A stretch of DNA of 64,000 nucleotides, from assembly GCF_001500315.1 (NCBI RefSeq), contig NZ_LLER01000009.1:62001-126000 (forward strand). The letters are read 5' to 3'. Position 1 is the stretch's first letter; every line of letters begins with the position of its first letter. Position numbers and translations under genes: made by a program. The notes under the pieces are model-generated. The model saw only the letters and a list, made by a program, of their open reading frames with translations. It did no database searches and was not told the DNA's origin. The stretch is from Staphylococcus auricularis. GTDB lineage: Bacteria > Bacillota > Bacilli > Staphylococcales > Staphylococcaceae. Below are positions 11,051 to 20,832 of this stretch, piece after piece.

Positions 11051-12415
11051 TTAGTTATCCATTTGTTGTTTAACTTTTCTATATCTCCAATACATAAGCG
11101 CTAATATGATAAACCATATCGGTGTAAGGAAGATTGCTATTCGTGTTGTCTCGTTGATAAACAGTAATATAAATACAGTTAGGAAGAAACCTAACACAAC
11201 ATATGCCATTCCTTTACCACCAGGTAGTTTATAAATTGCTCGTTGATGCTCATCTGGGTGCTGACTCGCATAACGGATATATGCAATTGTGATTAAAGCC
11301 CATACAAATAAGAACAGGACGGTAGAAATCGTTGTGATATATGAGAATACGAGTGTTGCATTCGGTATGATGTAATTGAGTAATGCAGCGATAAGTAACA
11401 TCATAGAAGAAACGATAATCGCAATGTTCGGCACACCATGTTTATTTTTAGATTTAAAAATAGGTGGCGCTTGATCTTCATTCGCTAATCCGAATAACAT
11501 TCGGCTATTTGAGAAAATACCACTATTGCATGAAGATGCCGCTGCTGTAAGTACAACGAAATTAATGACACCAGCTGCAAATGGGATACCGATCAGTGAG
11601 AAAAGTCTTACAAATGGACTTTCTTCGGGATCTAATTTTTCCCAAGGAATGATAGACATAATCACGAACAGTGAACCGACATAAAAGATAAGTACACGTA
11701 AAGGCACACTGTTGATTGCTTTAGGGATCGTTTTTCTTGGATCCTGTGTTTCTCCAGCTGTGACACCGATGAGTTCAACTCCTACAAATGAAAATGTAGC
11801 CATTTGGAAGGACATTAAGAAACCACTGAGACCTTTAGGGAAAACACCGTGATCATAAAGATTGCTCACTGACGCTTTACCGAAAGTAGTTTCATACGCC
11901 ATCAGTATCATGACAATTCCGACTACAATCAGTGCGATGATTGTGACGATTTTAATGATAGAGAACCAAAATTCTAATTCACCGAACATTTTTGCACTCA
12001 ATAAGTTCAATGACATCAACACTAAGACACAAAATAACGCGCTGATCCAGTTCGGTATATCTGGGAACCAGAAACTGACGTATTTGGCTACAGCTGTCAC
12101 TTCGGCCATGCCGGTAATAACCCAACAGAACCAGTATGTCCAGCCAGTCACGAATCCAGCGAACGGACCTATGTATGCGTTTGTGACGTCGGCAAATGAT
12201 TTAAAACCCGTATTTTCAACCATGATTTCACCGAGTCCACGCATGAACATAAAAAGCATAAACCCGATAATAATATAGGTTAATAGTATAGAGGGACCTG
12301 TTAAAGCAATGGTTTGCCCAGCCCCTAAAAAGAGTCCTGTTCCAATCGCTCCTCCAATTGCAATTAATTGGACGTGTCTGCTACTGAGCTCTCTTTGTAA
12401 TTGTTGTTTTGCCAT
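11051..12415 (-). CDS. cycA: APC-family amino acid permease, probable D-serine/D-alanine/glycine transporter
   Basis: This is a 454-residue integral membrane protein with about twelve hydrophobic segments. It carries the N-terminal APC signature IAIGGAIGTGLFLGAG and the FSFVGVELIGVTAGE motif of segment 6. The family is the amino acid transporter group that includes CycA, LysP and GabP. Sequence character and the location between pyk and citZ fit the staphylococcal CycA-type D-alanine/D-serine/glycine importer, but the substrate is inferred and a related amino acid is possible. The gene is leftward between two rightward operons. Its AAGGAG ribosome binding site lies just upstream (12427-12432 on the plus strand). 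Confidence 0.8.
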   Translation of the reverse strand: MAKQQLQRELSSRHVQLIAIGGAIGTGLFLGAGQTIALTGPSILLTYIIIGFMLFMFMRGLGEIMVENTGFKSFADVTNAYIGPFAGFVTGWTYWFCWVITGMAEVTAVAKYVSFWFPDIPNWISALFCVLVLMSLNLLSAKMFGELEFWFSIIKIVTIIALIVVGIVMILMAYETTFGKASVSNLYDHGVFPKGLSGFLMSFQMATFSFVGVELIGVTAGETQDPRKTIPKAINSVPLRVLIFYVGSLFVIMSIIPWEKLDPEESPFVRLFSLIGIPFAAGVINFVVLTAAASSCNSGIFSNSRMLFGLANEDQAPPIFKSKNKHGVPNIAIIVSSMMLLIAALLNYIIPNATLVFSYITTISTVLFLFVWALITIAYIRYASQHPDEHQRAIYKLPGGKGMAYVVLGFFLTVFILLFINETTRIAIFLTPIWFIILALMYWRYRKVKQQMDN

Positions 12416-12919
12416 ATATCAAGACTCCTTTTTCTATATACAACATTATGCTATTGAAAAAAGGATATGACAAGAACGAATATTCGTATCGTGTAAAATT
12501 TATACTTGTGCTAGCATTATGAATCGTTATCACATTTAATAAATAATTAAAAATTTCAGATAATTGAAGTGAATCCGATTTCAAAGTAAGATAAGATTAT
12601 ACAAAATATGATCAAAGGGGAAAGTATAAGGGATGGACATTTCATTTTGTATACGTTTTTAAATCAGTTGTGCTGAGTAATAAATGAATAAAAATAGGAT
12701 TGCTTGAATGCAGATTTATCTTTAATTCATTGTTTGCTACAGTCATGCTGACAATCATCAAAAGGGGTCGAACTATTATCTGATTTCACCTCATGGTATG
12801 ATTAAGAATAAGACAGAGATGAAACAACTGCGTTATTACATATAAATAGCGATACAAACATATAAGTGGAACGTAGTAATGTATCTGTTTCATTACGAAA
12901 GAGTAAAGGGGAAATTGAT
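12416..12919. promoter_or_regulatory. Divergent intergenic region between cycA and citZ
   Basis: About 500 bases with no credible gene. TGGTATGAT at 12794-12802 is an extended -10 box and a candidate citZ promoter. TGTATACGTTTTTA at 12648-12661 resembles a CcpA site with two mismatches, too weak to call. AAAGGGG at 12904-12910 is the citZ ribosome binding site and points to the ATG at 12920, not the upstream in-frame start at 12866. Confidence 0.4.
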
Positions 12920-14038
12920 ATGGCAGAACTTAAAAAAGGGTTAGAAGGTGTCATTGCAGCTGAAACAAAAGTGAGTTCTATCATCGATAGTCAATTAACA
13001 TATGCGGGTTATGCTATAGATGATCTAGCGGAAAATGCTGAATTTGAAGAGATTATCTACTTATTATGGCACTATCGCTTACCTAACAAAGAAGAACTTC
13101 ACGAATTAAAAGAAAAACTATTTAATTATATGACGTTAAATCCTCGTGTATACAGTCATTTTGAAGAATATGCGACAGATAATGTGCATCCGATGACGGC
13201 CTTAAGAACATCCGTTTCGTACATTGCACATTTCGATCCAAATGCTGAGGATGAAGAAGACAAAGAAAAGTTAGAACGCGCAATTCGTATTCAAGCGAAA
13301 ATTGCTTCATTAGTCACAGCATTTGCAAGAGTAAGAGAAGGTAAAGAACCTGTGAAACCAAGTAAAGATTTAAATTATGCGGGTAACTTCTTATACATGT
13401 TAAAAGGAGAATTACCTGATGATATTGAAGTAGAAGCATTTAATAAAGCGCTCGTATTACATGCTGACCATGAATTAAACGCCTCTGCGTTCACTGCGCG
13501 TTGTGCGGTTTCCTCTTTATCAGATATGTATTCTGGTATCGTTGCAGCGGTAGGTTCATTAAAAGGACCGTTACACGGTGGCGCGAATGAACGCGTGATG
13601 AATATGTTATCAGAAGTTAAATCCATCGATGAAGTGGAAGCATATATTGATAATAAGATTGAAAATAAAGAAAAGATTATGGGATTTGGGCACCGGGTGT
13701 ATAAAGACGGAGATCCTAGAGCGAAATACTTAAAAGAAATGAGCCGTAAAATCACAGAAGAAACTGGACAAAAACAACTGTTTGATATCTCAGTTAAAAT
13801 CGCTGAGCAAATGAAAGAGAAAAAAGGACTCATAGCGAATGTGGACTTCTACAGTGCGACGGTATATCACAGCTTGAATATTCCACATGATCTCTTCACA
13901 CCAATTTTTGCTGTAAGTCGTACAGCCGGTTGGATTGCACATATTTTTGAACAATATAGAGACAACCGCATCATGCGACCACGTGCGAAATATATCGGTG
14001 AGAAAGACCGCAAGTATGTGCCTATAGAAGAACGCTAA
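12920..14038 (+). CDS. citZ: Citrate synthase
   Basis: This enzyme condenses oxaloacetate and acetyl-CoA to citrate, opening the TCA cycle. The 372-residue protein begins MAELKKGLEG. It shows the type II citrate synthase active-site elements: the His in GPLHGGANE, the His in GFGHRVYKDGDPRA, and the Asp in NVDFYSATVY, with the C-terminal arginine in RPRAKYIG. The start was placed at 12920 by ribosome binding site and family length, trimming 18 residues from the longest reading frame. icd follows after 50 bases. As usual in staphylococci, no malate dehydrogenase gene follows icd. 2-Methylcitrate synthase activity is an alternative in this family but is unlikely beside icd. Confidence 0.94.
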   Translation: MAELKKGLEGVIAAETKVSSIIDSQLTYAGYAIDDLAENAEFEEIIYLLWHYRLPNKEELHELKEKLFNYMTLNPRVYSHFEEYATDNVHPMTALRTSVSYIAHFDPNAEDEEDKEKLERAIRIQAKIASLVTAFARVREGKEPVKPSKDLNYAGNFLYMLKGELPDDIEVEAFNKALVLHADHELNASAFTARCAVSSLSDMYSGIVAAVGSLKGPLHGGANERVMNMLSEVKSIDEVEAYIDNKIENKEKIMGFGHRVYKDGDPRAKYLKEMSRKITEETGQKQLFDISVKIAEQMKEKKGLIANVDFYSATVYHSLNIPHDLFTPIFAVSRTAGWIAHIFEQYRDNRIMRPRAKYIGEKDRKYVPIEER

Positions 14039-14088
14039 ATCAATAAACAATAGATCACAATCAATAATCGAGTTGGAGGTTATACAAT

Positions 14089-15360
14089 ATGGCAGGTAGC
14101 AAGATTCAACGAGCAAATGAAGGATTATTAAACGTACCAAACGATCCCATTATTCCATTTATAATCGGAGATGGTATTGGACCAGATATTTGGAAAGCAG
14201 CACGCCGTGTCATCGATGCAGCTGTAGAAAAAGCATACAATGGTGAAAAACAAATTGTGTGGAAAGAAATTTTAGCAGGACAGAAAGCTTATGATACAAC
14301 AAATGAGTGGCTGCCTAATGAAACGTTAGAAGCGATTAAAGAATATTTGATCGCAATTAAAGGCCCGTTAACAACACCGATTGGTGGCGGCATTCGCTCA
14401 TTAAATGTGGCACTACGTCAAGAGTTAGATTTATTCACATGTTTAAGACCTGTTCGCTGGTTTAAAGGTGTACCGTCACCCGTTAAACATCCAGAAAAAA
14501 CGGATATGGTTATCTTCCGTGAAAATACTGAAGATATTTATGCAGGTATCGAATATAAAGAAGGTACTGATGAAGTTAAAAAAGTGATTGAATTCTTAGA
14601 GCAAGAAATGGGTGCGAAAAACATTCGCTTCCCTGAAACAGCTGGTATTGGCATTAAACCTGTTTCAAAAGAGGGAACAGAACGTATAGTGCGTGCAGCC
14701 ATACATTATGCGATAGATAATAATCGTAAATCTGTGACCCTCGTCCATAAAGGTAATATTATGAAATTTACAGAAGGTGCTTTCAAACAGTGGGGTTACG
14801 ACGTAGCTCAAAACGAATTTGGGGATCACGTCTTTACATGGCAACAATATGATGAACTGGTTGAAAAAGAAGGTAAAGACGAAGCGAATAAAGCACAAGA
14901 AGCAGCTGTAAATGAAGGTAAAATCATTATCAAGGATTCGATTGCTGACATCTTTTTACAACAGATTTTAACACGTCCAGAAGATCATGATGTTGTCGCT
15001 ACGATGAACTTAAACGGGGATTATATTTCTGATGCATTAGCAGCACAAGTCGGCGGTATCGGTATTGCACCAGGTGCAAACATCAATTATGAAACAGGTC
15101 ATGCGATCTTTGAAGCAACACATGGTACAGCACCGAAATACGCTGGTTTAAATAAAGTGAATCCTTCATCTGAATTGTTAAGCGCAGTATTAATGTTGGA
15201 ACATATTGGCTGGCAAGAAGCTGCGGACCTCATTACAGAAGCGGTAGAAAAAACAATCACATCTAAAGTCGTAACATATGATTTTGCTCGTATGTTAGAA
15301 GGGGCCACAGAAGTTTCTACTTCTGAGTTTGCGGATGAACTCATTAAAAATTTAGCTTAA
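14089..15360 (+). CDS. icd: Isocitrate dehydrogenase (NADP)
   Basis: Icd oxidatively decarboxylates isocitrate to 2-oxoglutarate. The 423-residue protein has the isocitrate-binding [13 protein letters not shown] segment with the conserved serine, the [13 protein letters not shown] motif, the signature [19 protein letters not shown], and [11 protein letters not shown] of the cofactor site. Length matches bacterial NADP-dependent Icd of the B. subtilis and E. coli type. GGAGG lies about ten bases before the ATG. It is the second gene of a citZ-icd unit. Confidence 0.96.
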   Translation: MAGSKIQRANEGLLNVPNDPIIPFIIGDGIGPDIWKAARRVIDAAVEKAYNGEKQIVWKEILAGQKAYDTTNEWLPNETLEAIKEYLIAIKGPLTTPIGGGIRSLNVALRQELDLFTCLRPVRWFKGVPSPVKHPEKTDMVIFRENTEDIYAGIEYKEGTDEVKKVIEFLEQEMGAKNIRFPETAGIGIKPVSKEGTERIVRAAIHYAIDNNRKSVTLVHKGNIMKFTEGAFKQWGYDVAQNEFGDHVFTWQQYDELVEKEGKDEANKAQEAAVNEGKIIIKDSIADIFLQQILTRPEDHDVVATMNLNGDYISDALAAQVGGIGIAPGANINYETGHAIFEATHGTAPKYAGLNKVNPSSELLSAVLMLEHIGWQEAADLITEAVEKTITSKVVTYDFARMLEGATEVSTSEFADELIKNLA

Positions 15361-15405
15361 TACAAATGAACGCGTACATTAAAATTTAATACCATTAATT
15401 TAAGG

Positions 15406-15475
15406 AGAGCTTATGGCAAATGAAAGATAAAACATGTGAAAGGTTTTAACACGTTTGGCGAAGCTCTTCTTTTCA
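15406..15475 (+). terminator. Possible terminator after icd
   Basis: AGAGCTT (15406-15412) pairs with AAGCTCT (15461-15467), followed by TCTTTTC. The arms are 48 bases apart with a weaker inner stem. This is the only terminator-like structure between icd and phoP. Confidence 0.4.
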
Positions 15476-15591
15476 TTTATCTATTGAGGTTTTATTAAAG
15501 TAGGATGTGGTAGGTATTTTAAAAACATTGCGATACTGTAAAAATTATGTAAATCTAATTTAAGTTATGTTATTTTTATTTGAAATTACGT

Positions 15592-15597
15592 TATAAT
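15592..15597 (+). promoter_or_regulatory. -10 box of phoPR
   Basis: A perfect TATAAT lies 32 bases before the phoP ATG. The -35 region is poor, as expected for an activated or autoregulated promoter. No clear PhoP-box repeat was seen. Confidence 0.4.
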
Positions 15598-15629
15598 TAA
15601 CATTGTAAACATAAAGATGGAGGTACATT

Positions 15630-16340
15630 ATGTCACAAAGAGTTCTAGTTGTTGATGATGAACAATCAATCGTAACGTTACTTAAATATAATTTAGAACA
15701 AGCAGGCTATGTTGTTGATGTAGCATATGATGGGGTCGCTGCTTTAAACAAAGTTAATACCGTTCATCCCGATTTAATTGTGTTAGACGTTATGTTACCT
15801 GAAAAAGATGGTATCGAAGTATGTAAAAGCATTCGCTCTGATAGAAATTTAGTACCAATTTTAATGTTAACCGCTAAAGATGATGAATTCGATCGTGTAT
15901 TAGGCTTAGAACTAGGGGCAGACGATTATATGACAAAACCATTTTCTCCAAGAGAAGTGGTTGCACGTGTTAAAGCTATACTCAGACGTTCATCTATGGT
16001 GAGTGAACCAGAACAAGAAGAAACGGATGACAACGATATTATTATTGGATCTATTCGCATCAGACCAGAATATTTTGAAGTATATCGCGATGGAGAACTC
16101 TTAGAATTAACTCCAAAAGAATTTGAATTGTTGCTCTATCTCATTGAGCGACAAGGTCGTGTCATTACACGTGAACATATGTTAAATTCTGTATGGAATT
16201 ATGAATTTGCTGGTGACTCTCGTATCGTAGATGTGCATATCAGTCACTTAAGAGATAAATTAGAAGAAAATCCTAAACAACCGAAATTAATCAAAACAGT
16301 CCGTGGTTTAGGCTATAAATTGGAGCGTCCTAAGGCTTAA
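15630..16340 (+). CDS. phoP: Phosphate-response regulator PhoP, OmpR family
   Basis: This is the response regulator of the PhoPR system, controlling genes for phosphate limitation. The 236-residue protein has a receiver domain with acidic pocket Asp9-Asp10, phosphoacceptor Asp53 in LDVMLP, and the conserved Lys in TKPFSP. An OmpR-type winged helix at about residues 135-232 contains LTPKEFELLLYL and the recognition region RIVDVHISHLRDKL. The stop overlaps the phoR start (TAATG), indicating translational coupling. Identity as PhoP rests on the icd-phoP-phoR-polA order shared with Bacillus and on the paired kinase. The close paralogue WalR lies elsewhere in these genomes. Confidence 0.93.
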   Translation: MSQRVLVVDDEQSIVTLLKYNLEQAGYVVDVAYDGVAALNKVNTVHPDLIVLDVMLPEKDGIEVCKSIRSDRNLVPILMLTAKDDEFDRVLGLELGADDYMTKPFSPREVVARVKAILRRSSMVSEPEQEETDDNDIIIGSIRIRPEYFEVYRDGELLELTPKEFELLLYLIERQGRVITREHMLNSVWNYEFAGDSRIVDVHISHLRDKLEENPKQPKLIKTVRGLGYKLERPKA

Positions 16341-18028
16341 TGCTCAAATTTCATCAACGACTCTTAATACTTTTATGTACAATTACCATTGGGAGTTTCA
16401 TAGGGTTAGGTTTAATTATATCGCACGTGGTCTTTGAGACGATGACCTCAAATCAAGAAACAGACTTAGATCACGAAGCCGAACATTTTATCAATTTATA
16501 TCACGACGATAAAGAACAATTGATTCAGTCCAATGCTAAATCTGAACATTTAACCGTCATTATTAAAGAAGATGACAATACCATTTATAGCGTGAACAAT
16601 GGTGTGGATGTGAATCACAGCATTTATAATGAAGCGAATCCTTCCAATCTTGCTTATGATAAATACCAAGGGGACCGTCGATTTACATACAAACATGAAT
16701 ATGATGGCAAAGATATCATATTAAGTGGTATCAATAATGGGATTATTGATTTACAAGTTCAAATATGGAAATACATTTCACTTATTTGCTTGTTCGTGTT
16801 GATTATTATTTTCTTCGTCGTCCGCAGTATTAATCGGACCTACATCAGACCCATCAATGAAGTAACCTATGCAACGAATCTACTAGCGGATGGGTATTAC
16901 CATGTCCGTGTTCCAGAAAGTAACGTTAAAGAAACCAAAGATTTATTTGTGACAACCAATGAATTAGCTCGTAAATTACAACGTTTAAACCATAAGCAAA
17001 AATTACAATCTAATCGTTTGAAAACAACACTCAGAAACATTCCAAGTTCAGTACTTATGATTGATCGATACGGCAAAATTGTCGTCGCAAACCAGTCTTA
17101 TTACGATGTTTTTACTCCGGAAAAAGAAGTCATTGAACGCAGTTACACTGATATTTTGGATATGGAACTTCAAACGATTGTTACACAAGCCTTTCAAACA
17201 GAAAAACCAATTTATGAACAAATTGAACTTCGATTCAATGAAGTCCATGATAAATACTTTGATACATCTTGTGTGCCGATTTTATCTAAATCTAAGAAAA
17301 ATCTTTACGGTATGGTGCTCGTGCTGCATGACATTACAAACTTGAAAAAACTTGAAAATCTCAGAAGAGAATTTGTTGCTAATGTCTCTCACGAATTAAA
17401 AACACCAATTACTTCTATTAAAGGTTTTGCGGAAACACTGTTAGACGGTGCAAAAGAAGATACCAAATCACTCGATATGTTCTTAAACATCATTTTAAAA
17501 GAATCCAATCGTATCGAAACACTCGTGTTGGATCTACTCGATTTATCACATATTGAACAGCAAACCGAATTGGAAACAGAACCTGTAGATTTATCTAGTA
17601 TTGCAGAATCACAAATTCAGCATTTATCAACGAAAGCAGAACAAAAAGACATAGAACTCATCAACGAAATAGAACCTCATATCATCATCGACGGCGATCA
17701 AGGTAAAGTAACCCAAGTCGTCGTGAACTTACTTGCCAATGCGATTAACTATTCACCTAAAGGTAAAGAAGTTATTGTCCGTGTCTTCAATGATCAGAAA
17801 AAACATATCCTTGAAGTACAAGACTTCGGTATTGGTATCAGTCCTGAAGATCAAAAACATATCTTTGAACGGTTTTATCGTGTAGATAAAGCAAGAAGTA
17901 GAGATTCTGGTGGTACAGGTCTGGGTCTATCAATTACGAAACATGTGGTTGAAGCCCATCATGGCCGTATCAATGTGGATAGTGAACTCGGAGAAGGTTC
18001 AACATTTAGAGTGACTTTCTTCGACTAA
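16340..18028 (+). CDS. phoR: Phosphate sensor histidine kinase PhoR
   Basis: PhoR is a membrane sensor kinase of 562 residues. It has transmembrane segment 1 (about 7-33), an extracytoplasmic sensor of roughly 110 residues, transmembrane segment 2 (about 142-163), a HAMP linker, a PAS domain (about 230-330) and a HisKA domain with phosphoacceptor His351 in VSHELKTP. The ATPase domain has an N box near VVVNLLANAINYS, a G1 box in DFGIGISPED and a G2 box GGTGLGL. It is cotranscribed with and overlaps phoP by one base. PhoP is the presumed partner. A terminator follows immediately. Confidence 0.93.
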   Translation: MLKFHQRLLILLCTITIGSFIGLGLIISHVVFETMTSNQETDLDHEAEHFINLYHDDKEQLIQSNAKSEHLTVIIKEDDNTIYSVNNGVDVNHSIYNEANPSNLAYDKYQGDRRFTYKHEYDGKDIILSGINNGIIDLQVQIWKYISLICLFVLIIIFFVVRSINRTYIRPINEVTYATNLLADGYYHVRVPESNVKETKDLFVTTNELARKLQRLNHKQKLQSNRLKTTLRNIPSSVLMIDRYGKIVVANQSYYDVFTPEKEVIERSYTDILDMELQTIVTQAFQTEKPIYEQIELRFNEVHDKYFDTSCVPILSKSKKNLYGMVLVLHDITNLKKLENLRREFVANVSHELKTPITSIKGFAETLLDGAKEDTKSLDMFLNIILKESNRIETLVLDLLDLSHIEQQTELETEPVDLSSIAESQIQHLSTKAEQKDIELINEIEPHIIIDGDQGKVTQVVVNLLANAINYSPKGKEVIVRVFNDQKKHILEVQDFGIGISPEDQKHIFERFYRVDKARSRDSGGTGLGLSITKHVVEAHHGRINVDSELGEGSTFRVTFFD

Positions 18029-18036
18029 TCATACAG

Positions 18037-18080
18037 ACCCTGCACACTTACCATAAATAAAGTGTGTAGGGTTTTTATTT
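18037..18080 (+). terminator. Terminator after phoPR
   Basis: ACCCTGCACACTT (18037-18049) pairs with AAGTGTGTAGGGT (18060-18072), 13 bp with one G-U pair, followed by TTTTATTTT. Confidence 0.8.
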
Positions 18081-18147
18081 TAAACTCACTCGAGAACAAG
18101 GCTGGAATACACGCTACAGCGAATGAGTTCGGCTCGATTCGAAGATG

Positions 18148-18156
18148 TGATAAAAT
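18148..18156 (+). promoter_or_regulatory. Extended -10 box upstream of polA
   Basis: TGATAAAAT has the extended -10 form TGN-TAAAAT and lies 30 bases before the polA start. The -35 region (TTCGGC) is weak. Confidence 0.4.
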
Positions 18157-18186
18157 AGGATACAAATAGCACTGGAGGTTGAGACA

Positions 18187-20817
18187 TTGAGTAAATTAGT
18201 ATTAATAGATGGTAATAGTTTAAGTTTCCGTGCTTTTTATGCATTACCATTACTTCAAAATAAAGCAGGTATCCATACAAATGCGATTTATGGTTTTGCA
18301 ATGCTATTAGAAAAAATCATGAAAGAAGAGCAACCGGATCATTTCTTAGTCGCATTTGATGCGGGAAAAACAACTTTCAGACATGAAACTTACAGTGATT
18401 ATAAAGGTGGCCGTCAAAAAACACCACCAGAATTAAGTGAACAGTTACCGTATGTTAGACAATTATTAGATGCTTATCATATCAAACATTATGAATTAGA
18501 CAATTATGAAGCAGATGATATTATTGGTACATTGAGTAAACAAGCGAATGAAGCGGATATGGAAACCATCATTGTGACAGGGGACCGAGATTTAACTCAA
18601 CTCGCAACAGACAAAGTAACGATTTATTACACTAAAAAAGGGGTTACCGATGTAGATCACTATACCCCTGAATTTATTGCGGAAAAATATCAAGGGCTTG
18701 AACCAAAACAAATCATCGATATGAAAGGTTTGATGGGTGATAGTTCAGATAACATTCCTGGCGTTGCCGGAGTGGGTGAAAAAACTGCGATTAAACTGTT
18801 GAAACAGTATGATACAGTAGAAGGCGTTTATGAACATATTGATGATGTATCTGGTAAAAAATTAAAAGAAAAATTAGAGCAAGCAAAAGACGATGCATTT
18901 ATGAGTAAACAGCTTGCGACGATTAATTGTGATAGCCCAATCGAAGTATCGGTCACAGATGCGAAATTACCAGAGGAAACTGATGATTCCGATAAAATTG
19001 CGTTATTCCAAAAACTAGAATTCAAGCAATTGCTCGCAGATTTAGATGTAGAAAATGATGACAGTGAAGTAGAAGAAAAAGAAATTGAAGTCTCAACAGA
19101 TATCGAAGACGTTGATTTTTCAACATTATCTGAAGCGGCCATTCATTTTGAAAATGAAGATAGTAATTACTTAAAAGCTGATATATTAAAATTTGGAATC
19201 TACGATGGGGCACATTACGTCGTTATCGATGCCAAACAAGTTCCATCACATTCAGCACTAGTGAACTGGTTAGCAGATGAAACTACGGAAAAAGTCGTTT
19301 ATGATGCGAAGAAAACTTATGCACTTGCTGCACGTCTTGATATTGAAATCAATGGGATTACGTTTGACGCCATGCTTGCGAGCTACTTGATTGATCCTTC
19401 GCATACTATTGAAGATGTGCATTCTGTCATGACGGAATATCAACAAAACTATGTCCGTTCAGATGTACAAATTTATGGTAAAGGGAAGAAACGTCAAATA
19501 CCTGAAGATGACACATTGAACTATCATGTGGCGACGATATTAGAAAGTGTAGATCAATCTCAACCTCGTATGTTAGAAATCTTAGAATCTCATAATCAAC
19601 GTGCTTTACTCACTGATCTTGAATTACCGCTGGCACGTATTTTAAGTAAGATGGAAGTGCGCGGCATTTATACAGATGTCACGGATTTACAAGATATGGA
19701 AACTGAAATCCAACAAAAATTAGACCGCCTCATCGCACAAATTCATGAAGCGGCGGGTGAAACATTTAATATCAATTCACCTAAACAACTGGGTGTGGCA
19801 TTATTTGAAAAACTGAAATTACCAGTTATTAAAAAAACGAAAACAGGTTATTCCACAGCGGTAGATGTACTAGAAAAATTGCAAGGTGAACATCCGATTA
19901 TTGATGATATTTTAGAATATCGCACATTATCTAAACTACAATCAACTTATGTCGAAGGCCTACAAAAGGATATTGGAGAAGACGAACGTATCCATACACG
20001 TTTTAACCAAACGTTAGCACAAACTGGCCGTTTGTCATCAGTCGATCCAAACCTTCAAAATATCCCGATGCGTTTAGAAGAAGGACGTAAAATTCGTCGC
20101 GCGTTCAAACCGACACATGATGATAGCGTGATTCTTTCTGCGGATTACTCTCAAATTGAACTTCGTGTACTAGCGCATATTACACAGGATGAAAGTATGA
20201 AACGTGCCTTCAACGCAGATCAAGATATTCACACAGCGACTGCCGTAAAAGTGTTTGGCGTAGAAAGTGACGACGTAGATAGTCTCATGCGACGCCAAGC
20301 GAAAGCGGTCAACTTCGGTATTGTGTATGGCATTAGTGATTATGGTTTGAGCCAAAACCTTGGCATTACACGTAAAGAAGCAAAACGCTTTATTGATGAC
20401 TATTTAAATAGCTTTCCAAAAGTGAAAGAATATATGGATAACATCGTTAAAGAAGCGAAAGCACAAGGCTATGTAGAGACACTGTTACATCGTCGTAGAT
20501 ATATTCCAGATATCACGAGTCGTAATTTCAACCTACGTAGTTTCGCGGAACGTATTGCGATGAATACGCCAATACAAGGTAGTGCGGCTGATATTATTAA
20601 ACTCGCGATGGTCAATTATGACCGTGAAGTGCAAAACACAGATTTCCATGCAGAATTATTACTTCAAGTGCATGACGAATTGATATTTGAAGTACCTAAA
20701 GATGAAGTTGACGCCTTTAGTGAATTCATCACGGACGTTATGGACCATGCACTAGATCTCGATGTACCGTTAGAAGTAGAATCTAGTTACGGTGATACAT
20801 GGTACGATGCCAAATAG
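18187..20817 (+). CDS. polA: DNA polymerase I
   Basis: PolA removes RNA primers and fills gaps in replication and repair. The 876-residue protein has a 5'-3' exonuclease/FEN domain (about 1-290, starting KLVLIDGNSL), a degenerate 3'-5' exonuclease-like domain (about 310-470), and the family A polymerase domain. The polymerase domain shows motif A SADYSQIELRVLAH, motif B RRQAKAVNFGIVYG and motif C VHDELIFEV. The proofreading domain lacks the DxE metal motif where E. coli has it, so exonuclease activity there is probably lost, as in Bacillus PolA. The start is TTG, fixed by GGAGG at 18174-18178 eight bases upstream. mutM follows after 15 bases. Confidence 0.96.
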   Translation: MSKLVLIDGNSLSFRAFYALPLLQNKAGIHTNAIYGFAMLLEKIMKEEQPDHFLVAFDAGKTTFRHETYSDYKGGRQKTPPELSEQLPYVRQLLDAYHIKHYELDNYEADDIIGTLSKQANEADMETIIVTGDRDLTQLATDKVTIYYTKKGVTDVDHYTPEFIAEKYQGLEPKQIIDMKGLMGDSSDNIPGVAGVGEKTAIKLLKQYDTVEGVYEHIDDVSGKKLKEKLEQAKDDAFMSKQLATINCDSPIEVSVTDAKLPEETDDSDKIALFQKLEFKQLLADLDVENDDSEVEEKEIEVSTDIEDVDFSTLSEAAIHFENEDSNYLKADILKFGIYDGAHYVVIDAKQVPSHSALVNWLADETTEKVVYDAKKTYALAARLDIEINGITFDAMLASYLIDPSHTIEDVHSVMTEYQQNYVRSDVQIYGKGKKRQIPEDDTLNYHVATILESVDQSQPRMLEILESHNQRALLTDLELPLARILSKMEVRGIYTDVTDLQDMETEIQQKLDRLIAQIHEAAGETFNINSPKQLGVALFEKLKLPVIKKTKTGYSTAVDVLEKLQGEHPIIDDILEYRTLSKLQSTYVEGLQKDIGEDERIHTRFNQTLAQTGRLSSVDPNLQNIPMRLEEGRKIRRAFKPTHDDSVILSADYSQIELRVLAHITQDESMKRAFNADQDIHTATAVKVFGVESDDVDSLMRRQAKAVNFGIVYGISDYGLSQNLGITRKEAKRFIDDYLNSFPKVKEYMDNIVKEAKAQGYVETLLHRRRYIPDITSRNFNLRSFAERIAMNTPIQGSAADIIKLAMVNYDREVQNTDFHAELLLQVHDELIFEVPKDEVDAFSEFITDVMDHALDLDVPLEVESSYGDTWYDAK

Positions 20818-20832
20818 AAAGAAGGTGTAAGT

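Noticed and set aside
11862..12278. 138-codon frame on the plus strand opposite the permease
   Set aside because: It lies wholly inside the permease gene, antisense, with no ribosome binding site and no recognisable protein features; it is a shadow of a membrane protein gene.
12648..12661. cre-like TGTATACGTTTTTA upstream of citZ
   Set aside because: It has two mismatches at conserved positions, too weak to list as a site.
13375..13833. 152-codon minus-strand frame inside citZ
   Set aside because: It is antisense to highly conserved citrate synthase sequence and its serine-rich translation has no family character.
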